Positions 29,001-36,389 of a DNA stretch of 64,000 bases are shown here, piece by piece. A program made the position numbers and the translations under genes. Within the stretch, counting starts at the first letter, position 1. Each line of letters begins with the position of its first letter. The notes under the pieces are model-generated. The model saw only the letters and a list, made by a program, of their open reading frames with translations, was not told the DNA's origin and did no database searches. This DNA is from Chitinophagales bacterium (GTDB taxonomy: Bacteria; Bacteroidota; Bacteroidia; Chitinophagales; Saprospiraceae), in assembly GCA_013298955.1 (NCBI GenBank), contig JAAFJT010000009.1, forward strand, positions 17,243 through 81,242, read 5' to 3'.

Positions 29001-29805
29001 ATCCTTCACGATTATCAAGGATACTGCAAGAGGCGATGTGGTCACACGGATTATTTCCAATTATAATGGTTTCAACTTGCGTTGTTTCCGCAGTTGTGAT
29101 GGGATTGCGACGGTTTTGGAAGTTCCGGGTGGAGTCGCACCGTTCCGCTACGAGTGGGAAACGGGCGAAACCAAAGTAACCGCACAACAATTGTGTGCAG
29201 GAGTCAATAAAGTAACGGTGACAGATGCGAACGGACGCAAATTCTACGGTTCCACGAAAGATTTAACGCAACCGAATGAATTGAATGTCAACGTTTTAAT
29301 AACGCAACCAAGTAATGGCAATCTTGCAGATGGTTCTGCACGGGCGGTTGCTATCGGCGGGATTGGCACGTATGATTACTTATGGTCGGACAAAGGTGCA
29401 ACGCGTTTATCGGATGTGGATAAATTGCCTGCGGGCAAATACAGCGTTTTGGTAACGGATAGAAATGGTTGTTCGGTGACAAAATCAGAGATTGTATTGA
29501 AAGGCGACACGACAAATTATTGTTTGGAAACATCGCCGTTAATGTCGGTCAATGTGGATAAAGATGGTAAAAACGATTATTTCCGCATTCGCCGTTGCGA
29601 TTTCAAATCAGTTGGTTTACAAATGTTTAATCGTTGGGGACAATTGGTTTTTGAAACAGACGATTATTTCGACGAGTGGGACGGCAAAGATAGAAATGGC
29701 AAATTAGTACCAGAAGGTGGTTATTTCTACATCATCCGCGCAGGCAAAGGCGGTGGACGCGTCGAAACAAAACGCGGTACGTTAACCATCTTGCGCGATA
29801 ACTAA
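23035..29805 (+). CDS. SprB-like giant adhesin with cohesin domains
   Basis: About 2,256 residues. After a signal peptide (ending RVEAQ) come three cohesin-like domains (roughly the first 470 residues, each with a W-x-STLLQY or W-NATALRF type strand), then about 21 SprB repeats of some 75-90 residues. The repeats share a C-x-G-x-x-x-G opening, a GG-x-x-PYTY-x-W core and a LxAGxYxVTVTD ending. The C-terminus is a gliding-motility-type sorting domain with NVDKDGKNDYFRI and MFNRWGQLVFE. Such proteins are exported by T9SS and often move along the cell surface. The start is uncertain: ATGs at 23035, 23038 and 23062 are all possible. A PorP/SprF gene follows. Confidence 0.88.
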   Translation: MMCSQNPTTMVRSFFTYGLLLIFSILTTRVEAQNRLSLTLTQAAPQTVNVGDTLNVDLVVQNFDSIASFQYTMEWDSTLLQYASVSNIAIPDAGNFLSYLVSPARLTVGWNTGNGTFRSVANGTAIYRLRLRARAAGTYWARIMTGAAPTPIEIVKFSGATVLPTIVNLGNSPTSASTALTVAAVPAGNSTVTSGDVVFVDVTTRNFLNVVTAQWAMQWNATALRFDSLTALNSALPLDPSFIGTAQASTGNLYFAWNSSRGSSTLPDGAVLFRLCFRAVGASGMNSNVSFVSANGTTIEVYKATNTGNVLVALEPQNAAISIQGSSGNSTLLKFYPERTLATTVGAAVCVPMKVDNFTGVGGIQGSIRFDSTKLTYTRIANINPLMLGMSQDASFAFTANTGTIRYSWSHSQGISVTLPNNTAMFDVCFNSNVVVNDSAFVRCVQDPLKILALDEAGTTIPSTFGNNFVVMPAVSVIPILVISTTTNVKCNGGTDGAVTLTTVSGGNGTYTYAWTGANNFTATTKDVTGLRAGRYIVVTTSGTSTKNDTFNISEPTQLAATQAVTNINCAQMATGSIVMTVTGGTTPYTYLWSNTATTQNITNIAAGQYSVTVLDANLCRLTPATALVTEPTALTVDIASATNVTCRGANNGEIRLTVAGGTAPYSMRWAGPNAFSSTTQNLVSLAAGSYTVTVTDSRQCAKTSQPIVITEPAVLALGTPTITASSCGQANGAITVAPTGGNTPFTYSWTGPNGFTATTAALTGLRAGSYAVTVKDAQNCTVSNSAAITVTDAASSLAIGQPTITAASCGQSNGAINGIVVTGGVGTVTYSWTGANNFTSTQLNISNLTAGNYILTARDANNCSVSQNITVNTQNSTLSITPTIVHTRCGLPNGDIAIVVTGATGATTNRWTGPNNFASTDSHLMGMAAGAYQLTVTDASGCTASISATVNASTTITIPTPTTTAATCGQTNGTITLGAITGSTGGTYTFAWSNNATTQNLTNLAGGTYTVTVRDGVCEKTATATIGSVNSTLVIGAPSVIFTQCGGRNGAINVTVTGGTGALTYAWTGANNFTANTLNISNLGAGTYSLLVTDATNCTATLNSVIVLDNPTTLTIGTPATTTADCGVSNGAINLTVSGGSAPYTYAWQGPNGFAATTQNLTGLATGAYFVTLTDNAGCTKTASATIVSGNSTLTIDNPSIINVRCNGGSDGIIMVNPIGGFAPYTYSWTGPNAFRATTKDVFGLLPGSYTVVVTDSRGCTYTSMALNIVQPAATLGGRTTVNPVLCRGERTGGVYLEVFGGTPPYTYLWSGGDRNINIPNASAGTYSVTITDFNSCTFTPPVATVIEPAEALTLGAPNVSQITCFGETNGSISINVTGGILPYQYAWTGPNNFTSSNLTIDRLIPGTYNLRVQDANGCIKTTAINVTQPSAALSITGVPTPASGARNGAVTTSIIGGTAPFTYAWGNGAITSNLTGLAPGTYPLTVTDANRCTANNSFVVGGTIGDSLIVNIVNTQQAGCPNQTLGTIDANVSRGTAPYTYEWRELGTNQVVGTTPNLTNLGAGQYRLRVTDALNGVGISQVVTLRNAAQGIRVDSVILPETCLGRDGSIDLIVTPSNGNYNYRWSDIADNIQDRFGIRAGTYSATVTGDYGCVVTLPTLRVAYTPCPLTATIRNTTNVDCYGGRNGKIAFTIEGGDPIYRIAWSSSQSTGRDSINPPSRNGAFEMNNLAAGTYRITITDANGQIIQKVQEVTQPDSIRVLYSVQPDNGSRNGSITLTVTGGTPTYGYQWNNGERSRDLFGLEGCKSHSVTLTDSKGCIGYSQNIYVSCSTPDTLRITRVNIQPVNCQSDRTGAVNVEVAGGVSPYQYLWKDLQGNPVSTAPSLSGVAAGVYTLNLSDSRRPNQALLVQIFNVSTLSNLAVSINTLPSSGLADGSAAATVTGGLPRQNNYGYRWSAGTATNDGKGATNFVPGTYTVTVSDSLCSITKSFTIIKDTARGDVVTRIISNYNGFNLRCFRSCDGIATVLEVPGGVAPFRYEWETGETKVTAQQLCAGVNKVTVTDANGRKFYGSTKDLTQPNELNVNVLITQPSNGNLADGSARAVAIGGIGTYDYLWSDKGATRLSDVDKLPAGKYSVLVTDRNGCSVTKSEIVLKGDTTNYCLETSPLMSVNVDKDGKNDYFRIRRCDFKSVGLQMFNRWGQLVFETDDYFDEWDGKDRNGKLVPEGGYFYIIRAGKGGGRVETKRGTLTILRDN

Positions 29806-29810
29806 TCTTT

Positions 29811-30115
29811 TAACACATAGGAAACATAGGGCTACATAAGGCACATAGGTTTTATACTTAAAAAGTTGCCCTATGTATTACAAAAAGGCTCTATGTGTCC
29901 TATGTCACCCTATGTGTCCTATGTGTTAAAAAAAGGCTCTATGTGTTACAAAAAGGCTCTATGTGTCCTATGTCACCCTATGTGTCCTATGTGTTACAAA
30001 AAGGCTCTATGTGTCCTATGTCACCCTATGTGTCCTATGTGTTAAAAAAAAGGCTCTATGTGTTACAAAAAGGCTCTATGTATCCTATGTCACCCTATGT
30101 GTCCTATGTGTTAAC
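29811..30115. repeat. ACACATAGG-family minisatellite
   Basis: A 305-base stretch made of CTATGTGTCCTATGT words. The left side has TTAACACATAGGAAACATAGG. The right side has four copies of a unit of about 42 bp that starts GGCTCTATGTGTCCTATGTC, beginning at 29887, 29955, 30003 and 30072, with short GGCTCTATGTGTTAC units between. The two sides are partly complementary. It separates the adhesin from its PorP/SprF partner. The open frames across it only translate the repeat. Confidence 0.85.
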
Positions 30116-30145
30116 CTATTAACAAACATTCAATTTTTAAATAAA

Positions 30146-31132
30146 ATGAAAAAAGTAATACGAATTTTAAGCATATTTGCTGTTCTCAGCACCCAAGTAA
30201 CGACTGTCAATGCCCAAGATGAAGGCGTTTTCAACCATTACATTTTAAATCCGGTGTTAATCAACCCTGCATTTACAGGGATGGATAACAAACATTATCT
30301 TTTCGCGCATTATCGCCAACAATGGTCTGGCGTAGAGGGCGCACCGACTTCTTATGCGTTGAGTTACAATGGTCAAATCAATGAAAATATTGGGCTTGGT
30401 GCGTATGGTTTTTCCGAAAAAGTAGGCGCGATAGACCGTCAACGCGGACAAATTTCGTATGCGTATCATTTCAATGAAAAACATTGGAAGGCAGGTGTTG
30501 GTTTTTCGACCGAATTTCACCGCCTCAAATTAGACCCGTCGGTTATGGATGGTAGTAAAAATAGTTTTTACGAATTAGGCGATAGGGTTGCAGAAGATGC
30601 TGTTCAAGGTTTTTCTTTTTTTGACGCAACCTTCGGGGCTAATTTTGTATTAGATGACAAGTTTTTTGTAGGTTTGTCAACACCCAATTTGATTCGGGCG
30701 CGACTTGGCACTTTTGGACGCGATGACAATCGCAGAAGCACCACTTTTCGCCAAGTGTTGTTATACACAGGTTACAAATTCAAAACCAATGGCATCAGCA
30801 TTGAGCCTTCGATACAAACGCGCCGCGTGTTAGATGCCCCGTTTGAAGTCGATTTCAATTGCAAAGCAGGTTTTTTGGAAGATAAGTTAATCGTAGCAGG
30901 CACCTATCGTCCTGGACCGACAGGCGTATTAAGCCTCATGGTGGGTACGAAACAACCAACTTTTCAATTATATTATTCTTATAACAATTCGTTATCGGAG
31001 TTTAGCAGCCGCGCCAATTATGCTACGACGCATGAAATCACGTTAGGTTTTGAATTTAACCAACCAGAATCCGCAGCGCAAAAGAAAAAAAGAGAAAAAG
31101 CAGAAGCTCGTAAACTCAAAAAAGGCGAGTAA
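30146..31132 (+). CDS. PorP/SprF family T9SS membrane protein
   Basis: Outer-membrane protein of the PorP/SprF family, and the probable dedicated partner of the upstream giant adhesin, as SprF is for SprB in Flavobacterium johnsoniae. The signal peptide ends at TVNAQ; the family motifs are FNHYILNPVLINPAFTGMD and YRQQWSGVEGAPTSY. Barrel strands run to about residue 305 and the tail is basic (QKKKREKAEARKLKKGE), probably periplasmic. The start is the ATG at 30146 (MKKVIRIL); the frame upstream to 29963 is repeat DNA. 328 residues. Confidence 0.9.
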   Translation: MKKVIRILSIFAVLSTQVTTVNAQDEGVFNHYILNPVLINPAFTGMDNKHYLFAHYRQQWSGVEGAPTSYALSYNGQINENIGLGAYGFSEKVGAIDRQRGQISYAYHFNEKHWKAGVGFSTEFHRLKLDPSVMDGSKNSFYELGDRVAEDAVQGFSFFDATFGANFVLDDKFFVGLSTPNLIRARLGTFGRDDNRRSTTFRQVLLYTGYKFKTNGISIEPSIQTRRVLDAPFEVDFNCKAGFLEDKLIVAGTYRPGPTGVLSLMVGTKQPTFQLYYSYNNSLSEFSSRANYATTHEITLGFEFNQPESAAQKKKREKAEARKLKKGE

Positions 31133-31334
31133 TCTGATGGGAATCATCGGTTTTTGGAAAATGTAAATGATTTAAATTCAACAAGATATACAATTTTTTT
31201 GTAAAGAATTGGTTTTTGGGATGGCCCTTCTCCGAATATTCGGCGGGGGGCTTCCCAATTTCTGGATACTTTTGCAACTTTTTTTCTTCAAAATTGTCTG
31301 TATTGAAATATGGCAAACACGCCTTTGTGCGTTT

Positions 31335-31462
31335 AAGTAGTTGAAATTAAAAAATTGACAAAAAGGGATACCTACTAAAAGATTGATTTTCAAGGGAGTA
31401 TAACGTTTGGAGGGTTTAAAACCCTCCAAACGTTGTTGTCGGTTATTTAACTTTAACTACTT
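31335..31462. repeat. 128-bp element with AAGTAGTT ends (copy A)
   Basis: Exactly 128 bp from AAGTAGTTGAAA to AACTACTT, with the AACGTTTGGAGGGTTT hairpin at 31402-31434 inside. By hand alignment it agrees with the reverse complement of 52687-52814 at 116 of 128 positions (about 91%). The rest of the 380-base gap (31133-31513) has only an imperfect hairpin around CCGAATATTCGG near 31230. Confidence 0.85.
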
Positions 31463-31513
31463 ACAAAAAGCAACCAATCAACCATCATTTTAAAAAAACA
31501 ATCCATTAAAAAA

Positions 31514-32272
31514 ATGAAAAGCACTCTTTTCTTTGCATTAAGCCTTTGCGGGTTCCTATCCAGTTGCACATTCGCGCAATCGAACCCTCAAATCCTCGAA
31601 AAATACGAAAAATGGGAAAAACCAACCTTGCGCGGCGCGGGAGCTATCCAAAAAAGTACCCGCAAAGTTGAAAATTTCACAGGCGTTGCCTCCGAAGTGA
31701 ATGCAGATATTTTTTTAACCCTTGGAGCCTATAATTTTGAAGTCACAGGTCAAGAAAACCTTACTGCCGCCCTCAAAGTGGAAGTCAAAAACAATGTTTT
31801 ACACCTTTGGTTCGACCAAGAAGTGAAAATTGATTACAATAAAACGTTGAAAATCAAGATTTCCGCGCCTGCTTATACGTCGTTGAGTTTGGCGGGCAGT
31901 GGCAGCACCGATTTGAATGACGCGTTGACCAGCGAATCGTTTAACCTCACGATGGCAGGTTCTGGGACGGTGCGCATACCCAAATTAGCGGTTAAAGAAT
32001 TGAATGCAACGTTATCTGGTTCAGGTCGCTTTCAATTAGGCGGCAAGGCGGATGTGATGCAGTTGACCTTATCGGGTAGTGGGATGATGGAAACCGCGAC
32101 GGTCGCGGCAGGCGATGTGAATGCAGTGGTCAGTGGCAGTGGGCAGATTTATTGCAAACCGACAGGCGATTTGAATGCGACTATCAGTGGCAGTGGCAAT
32201 ATCCGTTATCGCGGCAAACCGCGCAATGTGCATACGGCGATTAATGGCTCTGGCACGGTCGAAGTCGAATGA
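31514..32272 (+). CDS. GIN-domain (DUF2807) secreted protein
   Basis: A 252-residue exported protein with a putative auto-transporter adhesin head GIN domain (PF10988), common in Bacteroidota and of unknown precise role. The signal peptide ends at FAQS; a lipobox-like SSC at about 17-19 suggests it may be a lipoprotein. The domain starts after VENFTGVASEVNADIFLTLG and forms a beta-helix-like repeat of SGSG turns (LAGSGSTDL, MAGSGTVRI, LSGSGRFQL, VSGSGQIYC, ISGSGNIRY, INGSGTVEV). A perfect hairpin follows the stop codon. Confidence 0.85.
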   Translation: MKSTLFFALSLCGFLSSCTFAQSNPQILEKYEKWEKPTLRGAGAIQKSTRKVENFTGVASEVNADIFLTLGAYNFEVTGQENLTAALKVEVKNNVLHLWFDQEVKIDYNKTLKIKISAPAYTSLSLAGSGSTDLNDALTSESFNLTMAGSGTVRIPKLAVKELNATLSGSGRFQLGGKADVMQLTLSGSGMMETATVAAGDVNAVVSGSGQIYCKPTGDLNATISGSGNIRYRGKPRNVHTAINGSGTVEVE

Positions 32273-32274
32273 AA

Positions 32275-32310
32275 AGCAGGAGTCGGGAAATAAATTTCCC
32301 GACTCCTGCT
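32275..32310. terminator. Hairpin after the GIN-domain gene
   Basis: AGCAGGAGTCGGGAAA pairs perfectly with TTTCCCGACTCCTGCT around TAAA, two bases after the stop codon. No T-run follows, so termination is likely but not certain. Confidence 0.6.
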
Positions 32311-32400
32311 GCGTCCAGTAAGATTTGTAAAAAAAAGACATGCTATCTTTTGCGGCGCGAACCGCCATTCCAAACCTTATTTGGTAGGAACGCTGCGATG

Positions 32401-32576
32401 CTATATAATTTAAGTTGCGCGGTAATACCGTTTTAGGCAGAAAAAGAATTTCTGGGAACGTGTGTGTGTTGTTTTTTGGAATGGGGCAAAGCCTCATTCC
32501 AAAAAACAACACACACACGTTCCCATTTCCCTCTTTTTGGCGGCGAAGCCGCCTACCGCGCAACTTGGGTTATATA
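32401..32576. repeat. AAGTTGCGCGGTA element (copy 2, complete)
   Basis: A foldback of about 176 bp. Ends CTATATAATTTAAGTTGCGC and GCGCAACTTGGGTTATATAG are inverted. The arms differ in the middle (left TACCGTTTTAGGCAG, right GGCGGCGAAGCCGCC), then pair again through GGAACGTGTGTGTGTTGTTT to a GGAATGGGG core. It lies between the GIN-domain and chitinase genes. Confidence 0.85.
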
Positions 32577-32612
32577 GTTGAACGCTATTCAAAAAATTCA
32601 AGATGCTCGTGT

Positions 32613-34181
32613 TTAAAATTTCAACCATTTTTTGGCATGCAATTTATCCCCAATTTTCAAGACGATAATATACACATTATTTTTCAAATCTGCCGTTTCG
32701 GGCAATTGATATTGATACGCGCCTTTCGGCAAATGTCCAAAATCTTTTTGCAACACCATCAAACCGCGCATATCATAGACTTGTGCGGTCACGCCTGTTG
32801 AAGGTTTTGACACATTGAATAAAAGATTAATTTGATTACTTTCATTGGGCGCGATTTCATACTCGTACCAATACGCAACAGGTTTTTCCGCCGCGCCAGC
32901 ACCTGTGCGGGCATTTGAGCGACAAAAGATTTGATTCAACGTATCCAACAAAGGCGTACCTGCAATAATGCCCGAATTGGGAGCCGTTTCGATGTAATCG
33001 CCTGTAATTTCCCAAATAATAACGCCTTTTAAGTCGCGGTCTTTAAAATATTGAGCTTTTCGGGCGATAGAACGCGGATTGTCATAACTCACAAACGTAT
33101 TCAATCCATTTTTGCCCGTCAAGTAAGGCGACAAAACGACTTCATCCCAATGATACTCAAAACGGTTCATTTTGCTAACAATATTATAATACAAAGGGCT
33201 GCCTTCATCCTCTGGAAACGTAGCATTATCTACCGTTTTCGTACTTTGCGCGTACAAATAGGGGGCTGTTACCGTCTTCTGAGAACGCCCATAAAAGCCT
33301 ACGCCCGCTACAAGTTTCTCTTTTGGAACATTATACGTATTTAATAATTTATCAATGGTAAATTGAATGTTACAATCGACACAACCAATTTGGGCTGTTG
33401 CGTAAAGCGGCGCGTTGTGATTGGTGCTTTCATTCCATGCGCCAAAAAAGTCATAGGTCATCAAATTAATTCTATCCAATAAGGGAGTCAATTTCGCCCA
33501 CTCAATGTTTTCAAAATGTTGCGGAGACGCGCCAAAAGCACCTGTGAGCAAATATTTTTTGCCATTCGTCGCGCCATGTGCGTCAATCGCCGACCGAATC
33601 GCCTGATACAATAAGGTACAATTGCGCTTATCGGCAGGTGTACCGCCATGTTCGACGTAGCCGGGATATTCCCAATCAATGTCGATACCATCCAAATTAT
33701 ATTTTTGAATCAAGTCTTTACAAGCGTTTGCAAATCGTTGTCTTTTCACTGGATCCGCCGCAATTGCGGGAAAATCGGTTGACATCGACCATCCACCGAC
33801 TGAAATTAACAATTTAACGCCCGCTTGATGTGCTAAATGCGGCAAAGAAGTCGTTGCATCATGGGAAGCAGGTACGGTTTTCCAATTCATTTCGCCTTCC
33901 AAAATGAGTGGGTCTGCCCAATCATCCGTGCCGACAATCGAACCGTCAGGCATGGGTTTGAAAAACGAATAATTAATCATCGTATATTTGCTATAATGAA
34001 TGGTTGCGGGGCGCACCAATTTATTGCGGTCATACCACTGCCAAGCAGGATAATATCCAATGATGTCTCTACAAGGTTGCGCAATCATGGCAGTCGTGTA
34101 TAAAGAAAAAAATATCGAAACGGGCGTTATTAGATTTAAAAACGCTGTTCGGAGGTGTAAGGTAGCTGTTTTCAACCCCAT
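32613..34181 (-). CDS. Secreted GH18 chitinase with T9SS domain
   Basis: A glycoside hydrolase family 18 enzyme that cuts chitin or related N-acetylglucosamine polymers. The signal peptide ends near AMIAQ. The TIM barrel starts DIIGYYPAWQWYDRNKL; KLLISVGGWSMS is the family's beta-3 motif and LDGIDIDWEYPG the catalytic DGxDxDxE with Glu as acid. INLMTYDFFGAWN and VIIWEITGDY are also typical. A T9SS sorting domain closes the protein (INLLFNVSKPS to KLHAKKWLKF). The ATG at 34181 is preferred over a TTG at 34205. 522 residues. Confidence 0.9.
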   Translation of the reverse strand: MGLKTATLHLRTAFLNLITPVSIFFSLYTTAMIAQPCRDIIGYYPAWQWYDRNKLVRPATIHYSKYTMINYSFFKPMPDGSIVGTDDWADPLILEGEMNWKTVPASHDATTSLPHLAHQAGVKLLISVGGWSMSTDFPAIAADPVKRQRFANACKDLIQKYNLDGIDIDWEYPGYVEHGGTPADKRNCTLLYQAIRSAIDAHGATNGKKYLLTGAFGASPQHFENIEWAKLTPLLDRINLMTYDFFGAWNESTNHNAPLYATAQIGCVDCNIQFTIDKLLNTYNVPKEKLVAGVGFYGRSQKTVTAPYLYAQSTKTVDNATFPEDEGSPLYYNIVSKMNRFEYHWDEVVLSPYLTGKNGLNTFVSYDNPRSIARKAQYFKDRDLKGVIIWEITGDYIETAPNSGIIAGTPLLDTLNQIFCRSNARTGAGAAEKPVAYWYEYEIAPNESNQINLLFNVSKPSTGVTAQVYDMRGLMVLQKDFGHLPKGAYQYQLPETADLKNNVYIIVLKIGDKLHAKKWLKF

Positions 34182-34367
34182 TTTCAATCGATTTTTATTG
34201 GTCAAGAATTTAAAGATTGTAATGCGGGGGGCATAAAAAACGTGCTTATTGTTCTAAGTGTAGGATTTTTAATTTTTTAAATATTAAAATAAAAAAATAG
34301 GCGTTTTGTACCTATGGTTTTGAAAAGTCGCGTAGTTGTTTTCCAAAACCGTGCCTATTTTGAAGCG

Positions 34368-34517
34368 GATACGATTGGAACGCGGATGATGCGGATAAAG
34401 CAGATTTGCGCGGATTTTTTTCCGCCTCCATTTTCAACGAAAACCAAGAATCCGTGAAAAATAAAAAGAATCCGTGAAAATTCGCTCTATCCGCGTCATC
34501 CGCATTCCAATTGTATC
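34368..34517. repeat. CGCGGAT-family foldback, imperfect copy
   Basis: About 150 bp with arms GATACGATTGGAACGCGGAT and the complement ending CGCATTCCAATTGTATC; the centre has drifted and carries two AATCCGTGAAAA words. It lies in the 406-base gap between divergent chitinase and Wzz-like genes. Confidence 0.75.
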
Positions 34518-34539
34518 ATGGTTCGTTGATTAAAATCCC

Positions 34540-34568
34540 TTGTTTATTGTAAAAAAAAAATACCTTTG
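34540..34568 (+). promoter_or_regulatory. Promoter of the Wzz-like gene
   Basis: TTG at 34540-34542 and TACCTTTG at 34561-34568 match -33 and -7 with 18 bases between. The -7 element ends 19 bases before the ATG. Confidence 0.6.
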
Positions 34569-34587
34569 CAGACTTTAATTGAAAATT

Positions 34588-35694
34588 ATGACTGAACTTT
34601 CGCAACCAGATAACCTCGTCAAGGTCGTGTCCGCCGTTTTACGCCGCCGCCGACCTATTTTGCGTACCGTTTTGGCGGTCGGATTTGCTAGTGCATTGAT
34701 TTCGTTCCTGTTGCTGGACGATTTCTATCAGGCAACGACGGTTTTTAACGTCGCAAGTCCCGATGTTTTTAAACCAGAACAGATTTTTGGGCTTTCCACC
34801 AAAGATATGGAGTATTTTGGAACCGAAGTAGATAATGACCGCATCCTCACGATTGCGCAGTCGGGTCCAGTGGCAGAAATGTTGATAAAGAAATTTGATT
34901 TATATAAACATTATAAAATTGATACGACACAGCGTTTAGCCCCGTTCAAAGTCCGCGAAATGTTAAATAAATTGTATTTGGTTCAAAAAACAAAAAATAA
35001 TGCAATTGAAATTTCAGTAGAAGACAAGGATAGAAAGTGGGCAGCAGAGATGGCAAATGCGGCTCGCATTCAAATTGATGCGATTGCGCAACGCCAAATC
35101 AAGGAAACGCAAGAAAAATTGATTCGTACATATGATGAAAATTTTAAATTAAAAGAGATTGAATTGGCTAAAATTTCAGATACCTTGACGCATTTGCGTC
35201 AACGATATGGCGTATATGACCTCGAAACGCAGACCGAAGGCATGACGCGTGTGACAGGACAAGCAACTTCCAATTACATTTTTGCCAAAACGAAATTGGA
35301 AGAATTGGAAAAAATGCCTGACATCTTAAAAGATACTTTAACGCAATTGCGGGCAACGGTGCGGGCGTATGAAGCCGAAATGAAATTGGGGATGTCCAAT
35401 TTGAGTCGTTATAATGAAGGGATGAATGGGGTTGCGCTTTTTTACCAAAAGTACAAGCGCGGGCGCGAACAATTGTCGCTCGACCAAGAACGGTTTATCC
35501 AATTGAAAACGGCTTATGGGTCACAGATTTCGGCATTGCACATTTCGGAAGTGGCGGAAACGCCTGTTCAAAAATCGCGTCCCAAACGGGCGATGTTAAT
35601 ATTGACGGCGATGTTAATGACCTTTTTATTCTGCACGATTGGGGCATTATTGTTGGATGAATACAAAGATGTAGATTGGAAATCAGTAAGTTAA
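34588..35694 (+). CDS. Wzz-like polysaccharide chain-length protein
   Basis: A 368-residue inner-membrane protein of the Wzz/polysaccharide co-polymerase type. One transmembrane helix near residues 28-48 (TVLAVGFASALISFLLL) and another at about 338-358 (AMLILTAMLMTFLFCTIGALLL) flank a long periplasmic, mostly helical region with coiled-coil tendency. The proline-rich entry to the second helix (VQKSRPKRA) fits the family. No other capsule or O-antigen genes are nearby, so the pathway is unknown. ATG at 34588 is chosen over a TTG at 34579. Confidence 0.75.
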   Translation: MTELSQPDNLVKVVSAVLRRRRPILRTVLAVGFASALISFLLLDDFYQATTVFNVASPDVFKPEQIFGLSTKDMEYFGTEVDNDRILTIAQSGPVAEMLIKKFDLYKHYKIDTTQRLAPFKVREMLNKLYLVQKTKNNAIEISVEDKDRKWAAEMANAARIQIDAIAQRQIKETQEKLIRTYDENFKLKEIELAKISDTLTHLRQRYGVYDLETQTEGMTRVTGQATSNYIFAKTKLEELEKMPDILKDTLTQLRATVRAYEAEMKLGMSNLSRYNEGMNGVALFYQKYKRGREQLSLDQERFIQLKTAYGSQISALHISEVAETPVQKSRPKRAMLILTAMLMTFLFCTIGALLLDEYKDVDWKSVS

Positions 35695-35729
35695 GTAAAA
35701 TAATTAAAAATTTATATTTTTTAAGACAT

Positions 35730-35761
35730 AACTTGTGGCAAGTTGACACTTGCCGCAAGTT
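35730..35761. terminator. Hairpin after the Wzz-like gene
   Basis: AACTTGTGGCAAGTT pairs with AACTT-type complement ending CTTGCCGCAAGTT with small mismatches. It belongs with the GGCAAGTT hairpin at 42961 in word content. Confidence 0.5.
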
Positions 35762-35866
35762 TCTTGCAAATGGTGGTTTTTCATTAAAAAAAGCATTTCC
35801 ATTTGATAAAGAAAACCGATATTTGCATGTTTTTTCGCGCTGGATTGTTTACTAATATCAAAAAAA

Positions 35867-36361
35867 ATGAACAAAAAGTGGTTTTTAATCATTCTGCCTA
35901 TCAGTTGGGTCATCGGGCGATACCTGTATAAAACGCCGACTGCTATTAACGGCGCAAAAGCTATTGATTTTACAGCAATTTCTGCACAAGGCGATAGCTT
36001 ATCGTTGTCAGCCGTTTTGAAAAAAGGACATCGCTACATTTTGTTGGATTTTTGGGGTAGTTGGTGTCCGCCGTGTCGGGCAGAAGCACCCGAATTGGTT
36101 GCCTTTTACGACCAATTTAAATCGAAACAATTGGAAATCATTGGAATCGGTATTGAGCGCGACCGCGAAAAATGGTTAAAAGCCATTGAACAATTGGATT
36201 TACATTGGGCTTATCAGGTAACAGATTTAAAACATTTTGATTCACCTGTGGCAAAAAAATACGGTGTTCGGGTCATTCCGAGTAAAATTTTATTGAATCA
36301 CGAAGGGACGATTATTGCAGTGAATCCAACCTTTGAAGAATTGAGAAAGATGATAAATTAA
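35867..36361 (+). CDS. TlpA-like thiol-disulfide oxidoreductase
   Basis: A 164-residue membrane-anchored periplasmic thioredoxin of the TlpA/ResA type. N-terminal anchor WFLIILPISWVIGRYL, then the thioredoxin fold with ILLDFWGSWCPPCRAEAPEL; the redox pair is Cys67 and Cys70. A cis-Pro region follows at YGVRVIPSKILL. It is likely to reduce disulfides in exported proteins or cytochrome apoproteins. It lies 28 bases before the MoxR gene and may be cotranscribed with it. Confidence 0.87.
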   Translation: MNKKWFLIILPISWVIGRYLYKTPTAINGAKAIDFTAISAQGDSLSLSAVLKKGHRYILLDFWGSWCPPCRAEAPELVAFYDQFKSKQLEIIGIGIERDREKWLKAIEQLDLHWAYQVTDLKHFDSPVAKKYGVRVIPSKILLNHEGTIIAVNPTFEELRKMIN

Positions 36362-36389
36362 ATTAAAATTTAAAAAAAGTTATTATAAA

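Noticed and set aside
23412..29533. Several long antisense frames within the adhesin gene
   Set aside because: They are shadows of the repetitive Thr/Gly-rich coding sequence. No start context, signal or family is seen.
22125..29805. Cellulosome scaffold
   Set aside because: Cohesin-like domains are present, but there is no dockerin, carbohydrate-binding module or cellulase in the window, and the sorting signals are of T9SS type.
29895..30122. 75-residue open frame, and the N-terminal extension of the next gene
   Set aside because: It only translates the CTATGTGTCC repeats (SYVTLCVL, GSMCPMSP patterns). The real start of the PorP/SprF gene is the ATG at 30146.
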